From the NCBI RefSeq assembly GCF_003609575.1, contig NZ_MBTA01000002.1:62001-126000 (forward strand): DNA of 64,000 nucleotides. Reading direction: 5' to 3'. Positions 1-7,487 of the stretch are shown in pieces; within the stretch, counting starts at the first letter, position 1, and every line of letters begins with the position of its first letter. The position numbers and the translations under genes are program-made. The DNA is from Pelobium manganitolerans. GTDB lineage: Bacteria; Bacteroidota; Bacteroidia; Sphingobacteriales; Sphingobacteriaceae. Under the pieces are notes generated by a model. That model was given only the letters and a program-made list of their open reading frames with translations. It was not told the origin of the DNA and made no database searches.

Positions 1-48
1 TTAAAAGGTTTAGGCGCTAAGCCAGACGGTCTGGTTTTTGAACAGTAA
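1..48 (+). CDS. C-terminal end of an unidentified protein (partial)
   Basis: An open frame runs from base 1 to a TAA at 46-48 and gives 15 residues ending in KPDGLVFEQ. It reads as a plausible protein tail, but the rest of the gene lies outside the window. I do not recognise the family from so little sequence. The 156 bases that follow, before the next gene, show no structure I can name. Confidence 0.4.
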   Translation, partial: LKGLGAKPDGLVFEQ

Positions 49-204
49 CCATGCATTTATAGCAAGGCCGGTATTTTTTTGAGCAATTTTAGTGGATCAA
101 AACAGAATAAAGCGGGCACAATCTGTGTTAAAAAAGCCTAAATTTTGAATAATATTTATTAAAAAACCTCATAAAAGCTAAATTAGGGCAATTCAAAAAC
201 TATA

Positions 205-2916
205 ATGAGTCGATTTAAAACTGCCCTTTATCTTCTTTGCCTTGTTGTTTTAGCTTTCAACAGTAGCTTTTTAAAAGCTCAAAATATCCCTTTAACAGAG
301 TTAGCGCAAAAACAAGCACAGCTTAGCGCCGCTTTCCCGATAGAAAAAGTCCACCTCCAGTTTGATAAGCCATACTACGCTGTTGGCGATACTGCTTGGT
401 TTAAAGCCTACGTGCTAAGCGGATTAAACATCCCTTCGCCGTATAGCAAAATATTGTATGTAGAGTTTATTAATGAGCGCGACTCTTTAATGGAAACCTT
501 AAAATTCCCGCTCGAAAACAGCGTGGCCAGCGGAAGCTTGTTGTTTCCGTATCCGGATTTTAAAGAAGGCAATTACCACGTGCGCGCCTACACCAAATGG
601 ATGCTAAACCGCGATGCGGACTATTTTTTCTCAAAAAACATTTACGTTGGCAACGCCCTAAATAAAGAATTAAGCACCAACATTGCTTTTGACGGAAGTA
701 TAGACGATAAAGCCCAAAGGGTAAAAGCCAAAATTCTATTTAAAGACGCCAATGGCAAACCTTTAGCCAACAAAAAAGTAAGTTGGGAGGTTAACGCCGA
801 CTTTACGCGCGTAGGGCGAGGCAAAGAAACTACCGACGCTAACGGCGCCATCACCCTGGATTTTAGCAGCTCTAACAAAATAGCGCTTAATAGCGGTGTT
901 TTAAGCACTTCTGTAGAGCTGGGCGATAAAAAAGTCGTTAATAAAAACTTCGATTTAAAAACAGCTATTTTAGAAAACGACATCCAGTTTTTTCCGGAGG
1001 GAGGCAATCTACTCAACGGCGTTGAAACAAAAATCGGTTTTAAAGCTATTAGTTCTAACGGTTTAGGCACAGCTGTTTCTGGCACGGTTAGCAACCAAAA
1101 CGGGCAAAAAGTTGGCGAATTTAAAAGTCAGCATTTAGGGATGGGCCATTTTTTATTACATCCTAAGTTTGGCGAAAAATATACCGCGGACGTACTTTTT
1201 GAAAACGGCGAAAAGAAAACTTTTGCTTTACCGGCGGTTACCAATGAAGGTATAAACCTGGCCATCAGCCAAAAGGCAGACAGTTTGTACTTAAAAATTG
1301 CCACTACAGATGAATTTCTGGAGAAAAATAAAAACCAAGCCTTTTACATTGTTGCACAAAACGGAAATGCCTTGTTTTATGCGGCGCAAAGTGTATTGCG
1401 CCTAAAAGATTATACCATTGTACTGCCCGTTGACAACTTCCCGAACGGTTTATTGCAAGTTTCTATCCTTAAACCCAATTACCAGCCTTATACAGAGCGC
1501 TTAACCTTTATCCTGCGTAAAGACTTTACAAGCGTTTCTTTAAAACCGGAAACGCCCGCGTTTAACGGTCGGCAAAAAATCAAGTTCAATTTGCAGTTAT
1601 TGGGCGGCGTAAACCCCGCACAAGGCAATTACTCGGTATCGGTGATCAATGCCGCCAAAGTACCTTTTGATGTAAATAAAGAAACTACCATTTACAGTAA
1701 TTTACTGCTCAGCTCATACATTGCAGGCTATGTAGAACAACCTAATTATTACTTCAATACAGAAAACCCGAGCCGTTTGGAAGATTTAGATAACCTGTTG
1801 CTTACCCAAGGTTATAGCAGTTTTGCTTACGCCGATATCGCCGCTGGCAAAACACCAAAAGTTAATGTAATGCCAGAAGATGGCATCAACATCAGTGGTA
1901 CCATCCGCAGAAGCGATGGGATGCCGTGGGATAAAGCGCGTTTGTTGTTTCAGATACCAGACAAACATTATAGCACCACCGCTATTACTGATAAAGACGG
2001 CCGTTTTGAATTTAAACATCTTATTTTCAAAGATTCATCCGAGGTTATTATCAATGCGCGAAACAACGTAAACAGCAAAGATATCCGCATTATGGTGGAT
2101 GGCGAAAGCTATCCGGCTTTAACCCGCAACATCAACAAGGCTGATAATGTGTTGAATATGGACAGTTTTATGGAAACCTATTTGGCTAATAGCAAAATAG
2201 AACACCGCGATGCTTTTATGCTACAAGAGGTGGTGGTTAAAGCTGCGCCATCTAAAAAACCAAGTCATACCGATTATACGGCACTGGCTGGCTTAAGTAT
2301 GCAGGCAGACCGGGAAATAGCTGGCGATCAGCTTGCCGGTTGCAACATTTTGACCAACTGTTTGGCAACAGCCGGACTTACTTATATTGATTATCAACTA
2401 TATTTAACCAAAGCCTACACACAAGGAAGCAGAACGCCCATCGAGATTTATGTTAATGATATGCCGGTAGATGTTAACTACCTTTTGGGTTTAGATCCGA
2501 AAGGTATAGAATCTATCGAGGTGTTTAATAACGATGGATTAACCGGAATTAACCAGCGCACCAATACCTTGGGCGTGGTGGTTTTTAACATGAAAGAAAT
2601 TAAGAAAACGCCGATAAGTAAAGACCAGCTAAAAGATTTATTTCCGCCGAATAATGTGCTTACGTTTAAACCCAAAGGCTACAGCACTACGCGTAGTTTT
2701 TATGTGCCAAAATATGCTGGGCCACGTACTTCGCTACAAATGCAAGATTACCGAACAACCATTTACTGGAACCCGCAGGTATTAACAGACAAAGACGGAA
2801 AAGGCAGTTTTGAATTTTACAATAGCGACGATAAAGGGCCGTACCGCGTGATATTAGAGGGTGTAGATGCCAGCGGAAATATTGCCCGAGGCGTTTATGA
2901 ATATAGTCTGAAATAG
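205..2916 (+). CDS. MG2-like / TonB-plug-like surface protein
   Basis: A 903-residue exported protein with a signal peptide ending near residue 26 (...FLKAQ). Residues about 45-130 resemble the MG2 bait-like domain of alpha-2-macroglobulins (HLQFDKPYYAVGDTAWFKAY). Several Ig- or carboxypeptidase-regulatory-like modules follow, for example around 560-640 (ISGTIRRSDGMPWDKA). Residues about 690-790 resemble a TonB-receptor plug (IEIYVNDMPVDVNYL, IESIEVFNND), but no 22-strand barrel follows, so it is not a full TonB-dependent transporter. Proteins of this build are common in Bacteroidota, are surface or periplasmic, and have no firmly assigned function. It appears to be a single-gene unit. The architecture is clear; the role is unknown. 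Confidence 0.75.
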   Translation: MSRFKTALYLLCLVVLAFNSSFLKAQNIPLTELAQKQAQLSAAFPIEKVHLQFDKPYYAVGDTAWFKAYVLSGLNIPSPYSKILYVEFINERDSLMETLKFPLENSVASGSLLFPYPDFKEGNYHVRAYTKWMLNRDADYFFSKNIYVGNALNKELSTNIAFDGSIDDKAQRVKAKILFKDANGKPLANKKVSWEVNADFTRVGRGKETTDANGAITLDFSSSNKIALNSGVLSTSVELGDKKVVNKNFDLKTAILENDIQFFPEGGNLLNGVETKIGFKAISSNGLGTAVSGTVSNQNGQKVGEFKSQHLGMGHFLLHPKFGEKYTADVLFENGEKKTFALPAVTNEGINLAISQKADSLYLKIATTDEFLEKNKNQAFYIVAQNGNALFYAAQSVLRLKDYTIVLPVDNFPNGLLQVSILKPNYQPYTERLTFILRKDFTSVSLKPETPAFNGRQKIKFNLQLLGGVNPAQGNYSVSVINAAKVPFDVNKETTIYSNLLLSSYIAGYVEQPNYYFNTENPSRLEDLDNLLLTQGYSSFAYADIAAGKTPKVNVMPEDGINISGTIRRSDGMPWDKARLLFQIPDKHYSTTAITDKDGRFEFKHLIFKDSSEVIINARNNVNSKDIRIMVDGESYPALTRNINKADNVLNMDSFMETYLANSKIEHRDAFMLQEVVVKAAPSKKPSHTDYTALAGLSMQADREIAGDQLAGCNILTNCLATAGLTYIDYQLYLTKAYTQGSRTPIEIYVNDMPVDVNYLLGLDPKGIESIEVFNNDGLTGINQRTNTLGVVVFNMKEIKKTPISKDQLKDLFPPNNVLTFKPKGYSTTRSFYVPKYAGPRTSLQMQDYRTTIYWNPQVLTDKDGKGSFEFYNSDDKGPYRVILEGVDASGNIARGVYEYSLK

Positions 2917-2926
2917 CGGCGAAAAG

Positions 2927-2990
2927 AGGATTAAGGTTTAAGGATAAGGTTTAAGGTGTAGGGTTTAAGGGATAAGGTTAAAGCTGAAAA
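2927..2990. repeat. Degenerate short-repeat spacer (AAGGTTTAAGG-like)
   Basis: The spacer between two genes consists of imperfect tandem copies of an AAGGTTTAAGG / GGATAAGG-like unit of about 7-12 bases. A second quasi-repeat follows at about 3003-3038, built on ACCGGAC / CCGAAC. It codes for nothing recognisable. Two other spacers, at 31416-31598 and 33953-34069, have the same character with different units. Confidence 0.5.
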
Positions 2991-3046
2991 CGTAACTACC
3001 ACCGGACCTCGGAAACCGAACACCGGACAACCGAACAAACGAAAAA

Positions 3047-4030
3047 ATGAAATACAGAAAATTAGGAAAAACAGGTTTACAGGTATCAGAAATTAGCTTA
3101 GGGACCTGGCAAGTTGGTGGGCGCTGGGGCGATGACTTTAGCAACCGAAACGCTGACGAAATATTGAACAAAGCCGTTGATGAGGGCGTTAATTTTATTG
3201 ATACTGCCGATGTTTACGGCGATGGTTTAAGTGAAAAAGCAGTCGGCAGACTAATAAAAACGCGTAAAGAACAAATTTACGTGGCAAGCAAATGTGGCAG
3301 AAAACTGGACCCGCATACCGCTGATGCCTACACTCCCGCAGCACTCAGAACCTTTGTGGAAGACAGTCTGCGGAATATGGGCTTAGAAACTATCGATCTA
3401 ATTCAGCTGCACTGCCCGCCTACAGACGTATTTTACAAGCCAGAGATTTTTGAACTTTTTGATAGGCTGAAAGACGAAGGGAAAATCAGATTTATGGGCG
3501 TAAGCATAGAGAAGGTGGAAGAAGGTTTAAAAGCCATGCAGTACAGCAATGTTTGCACTATCCAACTCATCTATAATATCTTTAGGCAGCGCCCCAATGA
3601 ATTACTTTTTGCGCAAGCAAAGCGGAATAATATAGGTTTAATTGCGCGTGTACCTTTAGCAAGTGGACTTTTGACCGGAAAATTTGATCATCAAAGCAGT
3701 TTTACAAAAGATGACCACCGCAATTTTAACCGCAACGGCGAGCAGTTTGATAAAGGTGAAACCTTTTCTGGGGTAGACTACGATAAAGGCCTAGCAGCGG
3801 TTGAACAGTTAAAGCAGTTGTTCCCCAATGTTAATCTTCCGTCTCTGGCTTTACGTTGGATTTTGGCATCTGACGAAATCTCGTGCGTAATACCGGGTGC
3901 ATCAAACGTAACACAGCTGCAAAATAACATCACCGCCGCTAATGACGGAGAGTTAAACGCCATACAAATCGAAAAAATCAAACATATTTACGAACAGTTT
4001 ATTAAAGCGGAGGTTCATCAGCGTTGGTAA
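3047..4030 (+). CDS. Aldo/keto reductase
   Basis: A 327-residue NAD(P)H-dependent oxidoreductase of the aldo/keto reductase superfamily (TIM barrel). The expected catalytic set is visible: Asp52 and Tyr57 in DTADVYGDG, a Lys in VASKCGRK near 83, and a His in IQLHCPP near 122. The C-terminal cofactor region includes CVIPGASN near residue 285. The opening MKYRKLGKTGLQVSEISLGT is typical of the YajO/YhdN-like branch. Substrate cannot be deduced. It lies just upstream of ridA on the same strand, but nothing shows that the two are functionally linked. Confidence 0.9.
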   Translation: MKYRKLGKTGLQVSEISLGTWQVGGRWGDDFSNRNADEILNKAVDEGVNFIDTADVYGDGLSEKAVGRLIKTRKEQIYVASKCGRKLDPHTADAYTPAALRTFVEDSLRNMGLETIDLIQLHCPPTDVFYKPEIFELFDRLKDEGKIRFMGVSIEKVEEGLKAMQYSNVCTIQLIYNIFRQRPNELLFAQAKRNNIGLIARVPLASGLLTGKFDHQSSFTKDDHRNFNRNGEQFDKGETFSGVDYDKGLAAVEQLKQLFPNVNLPSLALRWILASDEISCVIPGASNVTQLQNNITAANDGELNAIQIEKIKHIYEQFIKAEVHQRW

Positions 4031-4123
4031 TGCCCTTTTATTAGAAAAGCTGCAATATAATTTTGCTAAAATTTTTGCTTAGAATATTTGCCAAAACTCT
4101 ATTTTGCATCAAATTCTAAACAG

Positions 4124-4510
4124 ATGAACAAAAGACAAAACTTTACCTCGGGCTCGCCTTGGGAAGACATTATTGGCTACTGCCGTGCCGTAAAAGTGGG
4201 CAACACCATTGAAATTGCCGGAACTACAGCTTCAAAAGATGAAGCCGGAAACGCACTGACTAACGTGCACGACCAAACCAAAGCCATTTTAGAGAAACTG
4301 TCTAAAGTATTGCAAGACGCCGGCGCTTCTTTAAATGACGTGGTACGCACCCGTATGTTTTTAACAGATATTACCCAGTGGGAAGAGGCGGCCAAAGCGC
4401 ACGGACATTTTTTTAAGGATATTAAACCTGTAACCACCATGGTTGAGGTCTCTAAACTAATTGACCCCGAAATTTTAATTGAAATTGAAGTTAGCGCGAT
4501 AATTAGCTAG
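4124..4510 (+). CDS. RidA family enamine/imine deaminase
   Basis: A RidA/YjgF/UK114-family protein of 128 residues. Members hydrolyse reactive enamine/imine intermediates released by PLP enzymes; some relatives have other roles. The signature region VVRTRMFLTD and the C-terminal MVEVSKLIDPEILIEIEV are present. I chose the ATG at 4124 because an upstream in-frame TTG at 4088 only adds 12 residues unlike the family, and 128 residues is the usual length. A bidirectional terminator follows directly. Confidence 0.88.
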   Translation: MNKRQNFTSGSPWEDIIGYCRAVKVGNTIEIAGTTASKDEAGNALTNVHDQTKAILEKLSKVLQDAGASLNDVVRTRMFLTDITQWEEAAKAHGHFFKDIKPVTTMVEVSKLIDPEILIEIEVSAIIS

Positions 4511-4512
4511 CA

Positions 4513-4546
4513 AAAAAGCCGAACGCTCATTCCCGCTCGGCTTTTT
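4513..4546. terminator. Bidirectional terminator between ridA and fabG
   Basis: A perfect 10-bp inverted repeat (AAAAAGCCGA at 4513-4522, TCGGCTTTTT at 4537-4546) with a 14-nt loop. It has an A tract on one side and a T tract on the other, so it can terminate transcription in both directions. It lies between convergent genes. Confidence 0.85.
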
Positions 4547-4573
4547 AATTTTCATTTTTTAATTTTCACTTGC

Positions 4574-5317
4574 TTAAAGCATCCCGCCACAAACACTTAA
4601 AGTTTGTCCGGTAACGTAAGCGCTCATATCAGAAGCCAAGAAAACGCAAACATTGGCAATGTCTTCTGTTTCTCCGGCGCGTTTTAATGGGATATCTTTT
4701 TCCCAGCCTTCAACCACTTTCGGGTCCAAAACTTCGGTCATTTCCGTTTTGATAAAACCCGGTGCAACCACGTTAGCCCGAATATTGCGCGAACCCAATT
4801 CTTTAGCTACAGATTTAGTGAAACCGATGATGCCCGCCTTTGAAGCCGCATAATTTGCTTGCCCGGCATTACCTTGCACGCCCACCACAGAGCTCATGTT
4901 AATAAACACGCCCTTGCGGTTTTTCATCATTATTTTAGAAGCTGCCTTGGTGGTATTAAACACCGATTTTAGGTTTACCTCAATTACGTCGTCGAAGTTT
5001 TCTTCGCTCATGCGCATCAACAAACCGTCTTTGGTAATACCAGCATTATTAACCACGATATCTAAACCTCCAAAATCTGCGACGATATTGTTAATCAATT
5101 CCTCGGCTTCCGCAAATTTAGAGGCATCGGACCGGTAGCCTTTTACCTGCGTGCCGTAGGCTTTCAGTTCTTCTTCTAAGGCCTTACCTTTTTCTACCGA
5201 TGATAAATAGGTAAAAGCAACTTTAGCGCCCTGTTCGGCAAATTTTTCGGCAATTTTACGGCCTATCCCTTTGGAAGCTCCGGTAATCAGAGCAACTTTT
5301 CCTTCTAACAGTTTCAT
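4574..5317 (-). CDS. fabG: 3-oxoacyl-[acyl-carrier-protein] reductase
   Basis: A 247-residue short-chain dehydrogenase of FabG type, which reduces 3-oxoacyl-ACP with NADPH in fatty acid elongation. The Rossmann motif TGASKGIG is at 12-19, the structural NNAG at 90-93, and the catalytic residues are Ser143, Tyr156 and Lys160 (YAASK). The C-terminus VTGQTLSVCGGML is FabG-like. It stands alone here rather than in a fab cluster, so it could be an additional paralogue. Length and motifs fit FabG well; the precise substrate is inferred. Confidence 0.9.
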   Translation of the reverse strand: MKLLEGKVALITGASKGIGRKIAEKFAEQGAKVAFTYLSSVEKGKALEEELKAYGTQVKGYRSDASKFAEAEELINNIVADFGGLDIVVNNAGITKDGLLMRMSEENFDDVIEVNLKSVFNTTKAASKIMMKNRKGVFINMSSVVGVQGNAGQANYAASKAGIIGFTKSVAKELGSRNIRANVVAPGFIKTEMTEVLDPKVVEGWEKDIPLKRAGETEDIANVCVFLASDMSAYVTGQTLSVCGGML

Positions 5318-5457
5318 GTTTTAGTATTTAAAGCCGTGAAAATACTAATTTTTATACAACCTCAGCCGTTAGGGTGGCTCATAAAAAATTTGCTTTTTTT
5401 CTTTCTGATGCAAAATAAAAACTGTTTTCCGCGTAAATTAGAGTAAAATCCAATTAC

Positions 5458-6030
5458 ATGAAATATATTCCTTTATTAACAATTGCTGCCCTATTCTTAA
5501 GCGCTTGTAGCAGTAACAAGGCCCAGTCTTGGTTGGCGCAACAAGCATCGGCAAAAAACTTAAAACCAAAAGTTTATGCAGATGTAAATTTAACCGAGTT
5601 TAAAAAGCAGTACGCTGCCAACCCGAAAATCTGGGACGAGGCCTTTCAATTTATGCAAAACCATAATTTACAAGAACTTGCACCCGGTAAATACCCGATA
5701 GACGGCGACGAGGTGTTTGCATCGGTAACCGAAGTGGTGGACAAACCATTTGTAGAAACTAAATGGGAATCGCACCGGAAATACATCGATTTGCAGTACG
5801 TTATTAATGGCAAAGAGAAAATTGGCGAAGCTTCCTTTGAAAATCAAAAGGTAACGCGCCCTTATGATGCCCCTAAAGATGTTGCCAATTATGAAATTGA
5901 TGGCGGAAAGTTTTATACAGCAGATTCTACCACCTTTTACCTGTTTTTTCCAGCGACTACACATCGACCAAACATCAAGGTAAATGATGAAAAGGTAAAA
6001 AAGCTAGTCATCAAAATTAAAGTGTCTTAA
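5458..6030 (+). CDS. YhcH/YjgK/YiaL family lipoprotein
   Basis: A 190-residue protein with a lipoprotein signal (lipobox LSAC, lipidated Cys17) followed by a YhcH/YjgK/YiaL (DUF386) domain from about residue 45. Family members form a cupin-like fold and are linked to sugar metabolism (sialic acid, xylulose, beta-galactosidase-beta-like). The segment VETKWESHRKYIDLQYVINGKEKIG, split here only by reading, is characteristic of the family. Most described relatives are cytoplasmic, so a lipoprotein version is a Bacteroidota-type variant. No sugar operon surrounds it. Confidence 0.8.
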   Translation: MKYIPLLTIAALFLSACSSNKAQSWLAQQASAKNLKPKVYADVNLTEFKKQYAANPKIWDEAFQFMQNHNLQELAPGKYPIDGDEVFASVTEVVDKPFVETKWESHRKYIDLQYVINGKEKIGEASFENQKVTRPYDAPKDVANYEIDGGKFYTADSTTFYLFFPATTHRPNIKVNDEKVKKLVIKIKVS

Positions 6031-6031
6031 A

Positions 6032-6649
6032 CTACACCAGCTTGTGCTCATAGGCGTATTTAATTAAACCAACGGTGGTACCGCTGTTGGTTTTCCGCAT
6101 CATATTTTTGCGGTGCGTTTCTACTGTCCGTTCAGATATGTACAACTGTTGCGCTATTTCTTTACTGCTCTTCTCCTGCATAATCAGCTTCAAAACCTCC
6201 ATTTCGCGGTCTGTTAAAACCGGCTCACCATCAGTTATTCCTAAACCGCGCACAATAATATTACTGATTTCATTACTCCAAAATTTACCGCCGTTGCCCA
6301 CCACCGTTAAGGCAGTTAGTAGTTCTTGGTGCGCGTATTTCTTTAAAATATAGCCATCTACACCCAAATCAATCATTTCTTGCACTTTTTGGGGTTCATC
6401 ATGCATAGTAAGGATAATGATTTTTAAATCGGGCCTAATTTCTTTTGCCTGTTGTACCAGCTGCAAGCCGTCCATATCCGGCATCGAGTAATCAGCAATC
6501 ATCACGTCAATTGGTTCCGATTTTAGATGGCACAGCGCATAATAGCCGTTTGAGCAGCAAGCCGAAACGTGATAGTCTTCCTGCTCACGAAGTAAATTTC
6601 GCAAGCCATCCAAAAGGATAGAGTGGTCATCAACTAAAATGATCCGCAT
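6032..6649 (-). CDS. Orphan NarL/FixJ-type response regulator
   Basis: A 205-residue two-domain response regulator. The receiver domain (1-120) carries the acidic pair DD at 7-8, the phospho-acceptor Asp53 (ADYSMPDMDG) and a conserved Lys near residue 103 (ILKKYA). The LuxR-type helix-turn-helix spans about 138-200 (LTDREMEVLKLI ... ISERTVETHRKN). No histidine kinase is nearby, so its partner must lie elsewhere. It converges on the lipoprotein gene with a 1-nt gap. Confidence 0.9.
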   Translation of the reverse strand: MRIILVDDHSILLDGLRNLLREQEDYHVSACCSNGYYALCHLKSEPIDVMIADYSMPDMDGLQLVQQAKEIRPDLKIIILTMHDEPQKVQEMIDLGVDGYILKKYAHQELLTALTVVGNGGKFWSNEISNIIVRGLGITDGEPVLTDREMEVLKLIMQEKSSKEIAQQLYISERTVETHRKNMMRKTNSGTTVGLIKYAYEHKLV

Positions 6650-6812
6650 AGAATAGAATTGTCGGGTGCGTTAATACTACAGCTAATTTGCTAAAAATAA
6701 TTAAGCTTGAAGCTGTTTTATAGAATTTTTGTTACAAATCTTTTTGCTTGTATAAAATGGCAATGTAAAAGCAATAAAACAGGCGGTTTAACACTGTCGT
6801 TTCAAAATAGCT

Positions 6813-6820
6813 TATCTTTG
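6813..6820 (+). promoter_or_regulatory. Bacteroidota -7 box before queE
   Basis: TATCTTTG matches the Bacteroidota -7 consensus TAnnTTTG exactly. It ends 5 nt before the TTG start of queE, so transcription would start at or next to that codon. A -33 element is poorly defined (TTTA about 22 nt upstream). Confidence 0.5.
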
Positions 6821-6825
6821 CGGCA

Positions 6826-7455
6826 TTGAAAACGAGAACAGTTATTCCGGAAGACGGAACGATGCTTCCATTAATGGAAGAATTTTACACCATACAGGGC
6901 GAAGGTTATAATTCGGGGAAGGCGGCGTATTTTATTCGCTTGGGCGGATGCGATGTGGGTTGCCACTGGTGCGATGTTAAAGAAAGCTGGGACGCCGATA
7001 TGCACCCATTAACGGCCACCCAAACCATTGTTGAGCACGCAGATCAATTTCCGGGAAAAGCGGTTGTGGTAACCGGAGGCGAGCCTTTGCTTTACAATTT
7101 AGATGAGCTAACAAAGCAGTTGAAAGCGCGTGGCATTGCTACTTTTATTGAAACTTCTGGCGCTTATCCTCTGTCGGGTTTTTGGGACTGGATTTGTTTA
7201 TCGCCAAAGAAATTTAAGGCGCCACGTAAAGATATTGCACCTTTTGCTAATGAGTTAAAAGTAATTGTGTTTAACAAAAGCGACTTTGCTTGGGCAGAAG
7301 AACATGCCAAACTGGTTTCTTCGGACTGCAAACTATACCTACAGCCCGAGTGGTCAAAAGCAGCAGAAATGACACCGCTGATTATAGATTATGTGATGAA
7401 TAACCCTAAATGGGAGATTTCTTTACAAACGCATAAATTCTTGAATATTCCATAA
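6826..7455 (+). CDS. queE: 7-carboxy-7-deazaguanine synthase
   Basis: A radical-SAM enzyme of 209 residues that converts 6-carboxytetrahydropterin to 7-carboxy-7-deazaguanine in queuosine biosynthesis. The CX3CX2C cluster motif is present (GGCDVGCHWCDVKESWD). The substrate and cofactor region FYTIQGEGYNSGKAAYFIR and the glycine-rich VVVTGGEPLLY are also clear. The start is uncertain. The TTG at 6826 gives the family's usual length, whereas the first ATG at 6862 would cut 12 residues and begin at MLPLMEEF. A perfect -7 box sits 5 nt before the TTG, so the message would be leaderless from TTG or carry a 36-nt leader from ATG. Other queuosine genes are not adjacent. Confidence 0.9.
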   Translation: MKTRTVIPEDGTMLPLMEEFYTIQGEGYNSGKAAYFIRLGGCDVGCHWCDVKESWDADMHPLTATQTIVEHADQFPGKAVVVTGGEPLLYNLDELTKQLKARGIATFIETSGAYPLSGFWDWICLSPKKFKAPRKDIAPFANELKVIVFNKSDFAWAEEHAKLVSSDCKLYLQPEWSKAAEMTPLIIDYVMNNPKWEISLQTHKFLNIP

Positions 7456-7487
7456 ATTTTATAGATTTAGCCTATAAACCAATCCGG

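Noticed and set aside
17-40. An inverted repeat CTAAGCCAGAC / GTCTGG near the left edge as a terminator
   Set aside because: The repeat lies inside the tail of the partial coding sequence. CCAGAC/GTCTGG is only 6 bp with almost no loop, though TTTTT follows; too weak to annotate.
642-1094. A long antisense frame of 150 codons inside the MG2/TonB-plug gene
   Set aside because: It is a shadow of codon usage in the real gene; the sense frame has a signal peptide and recognisable domains.
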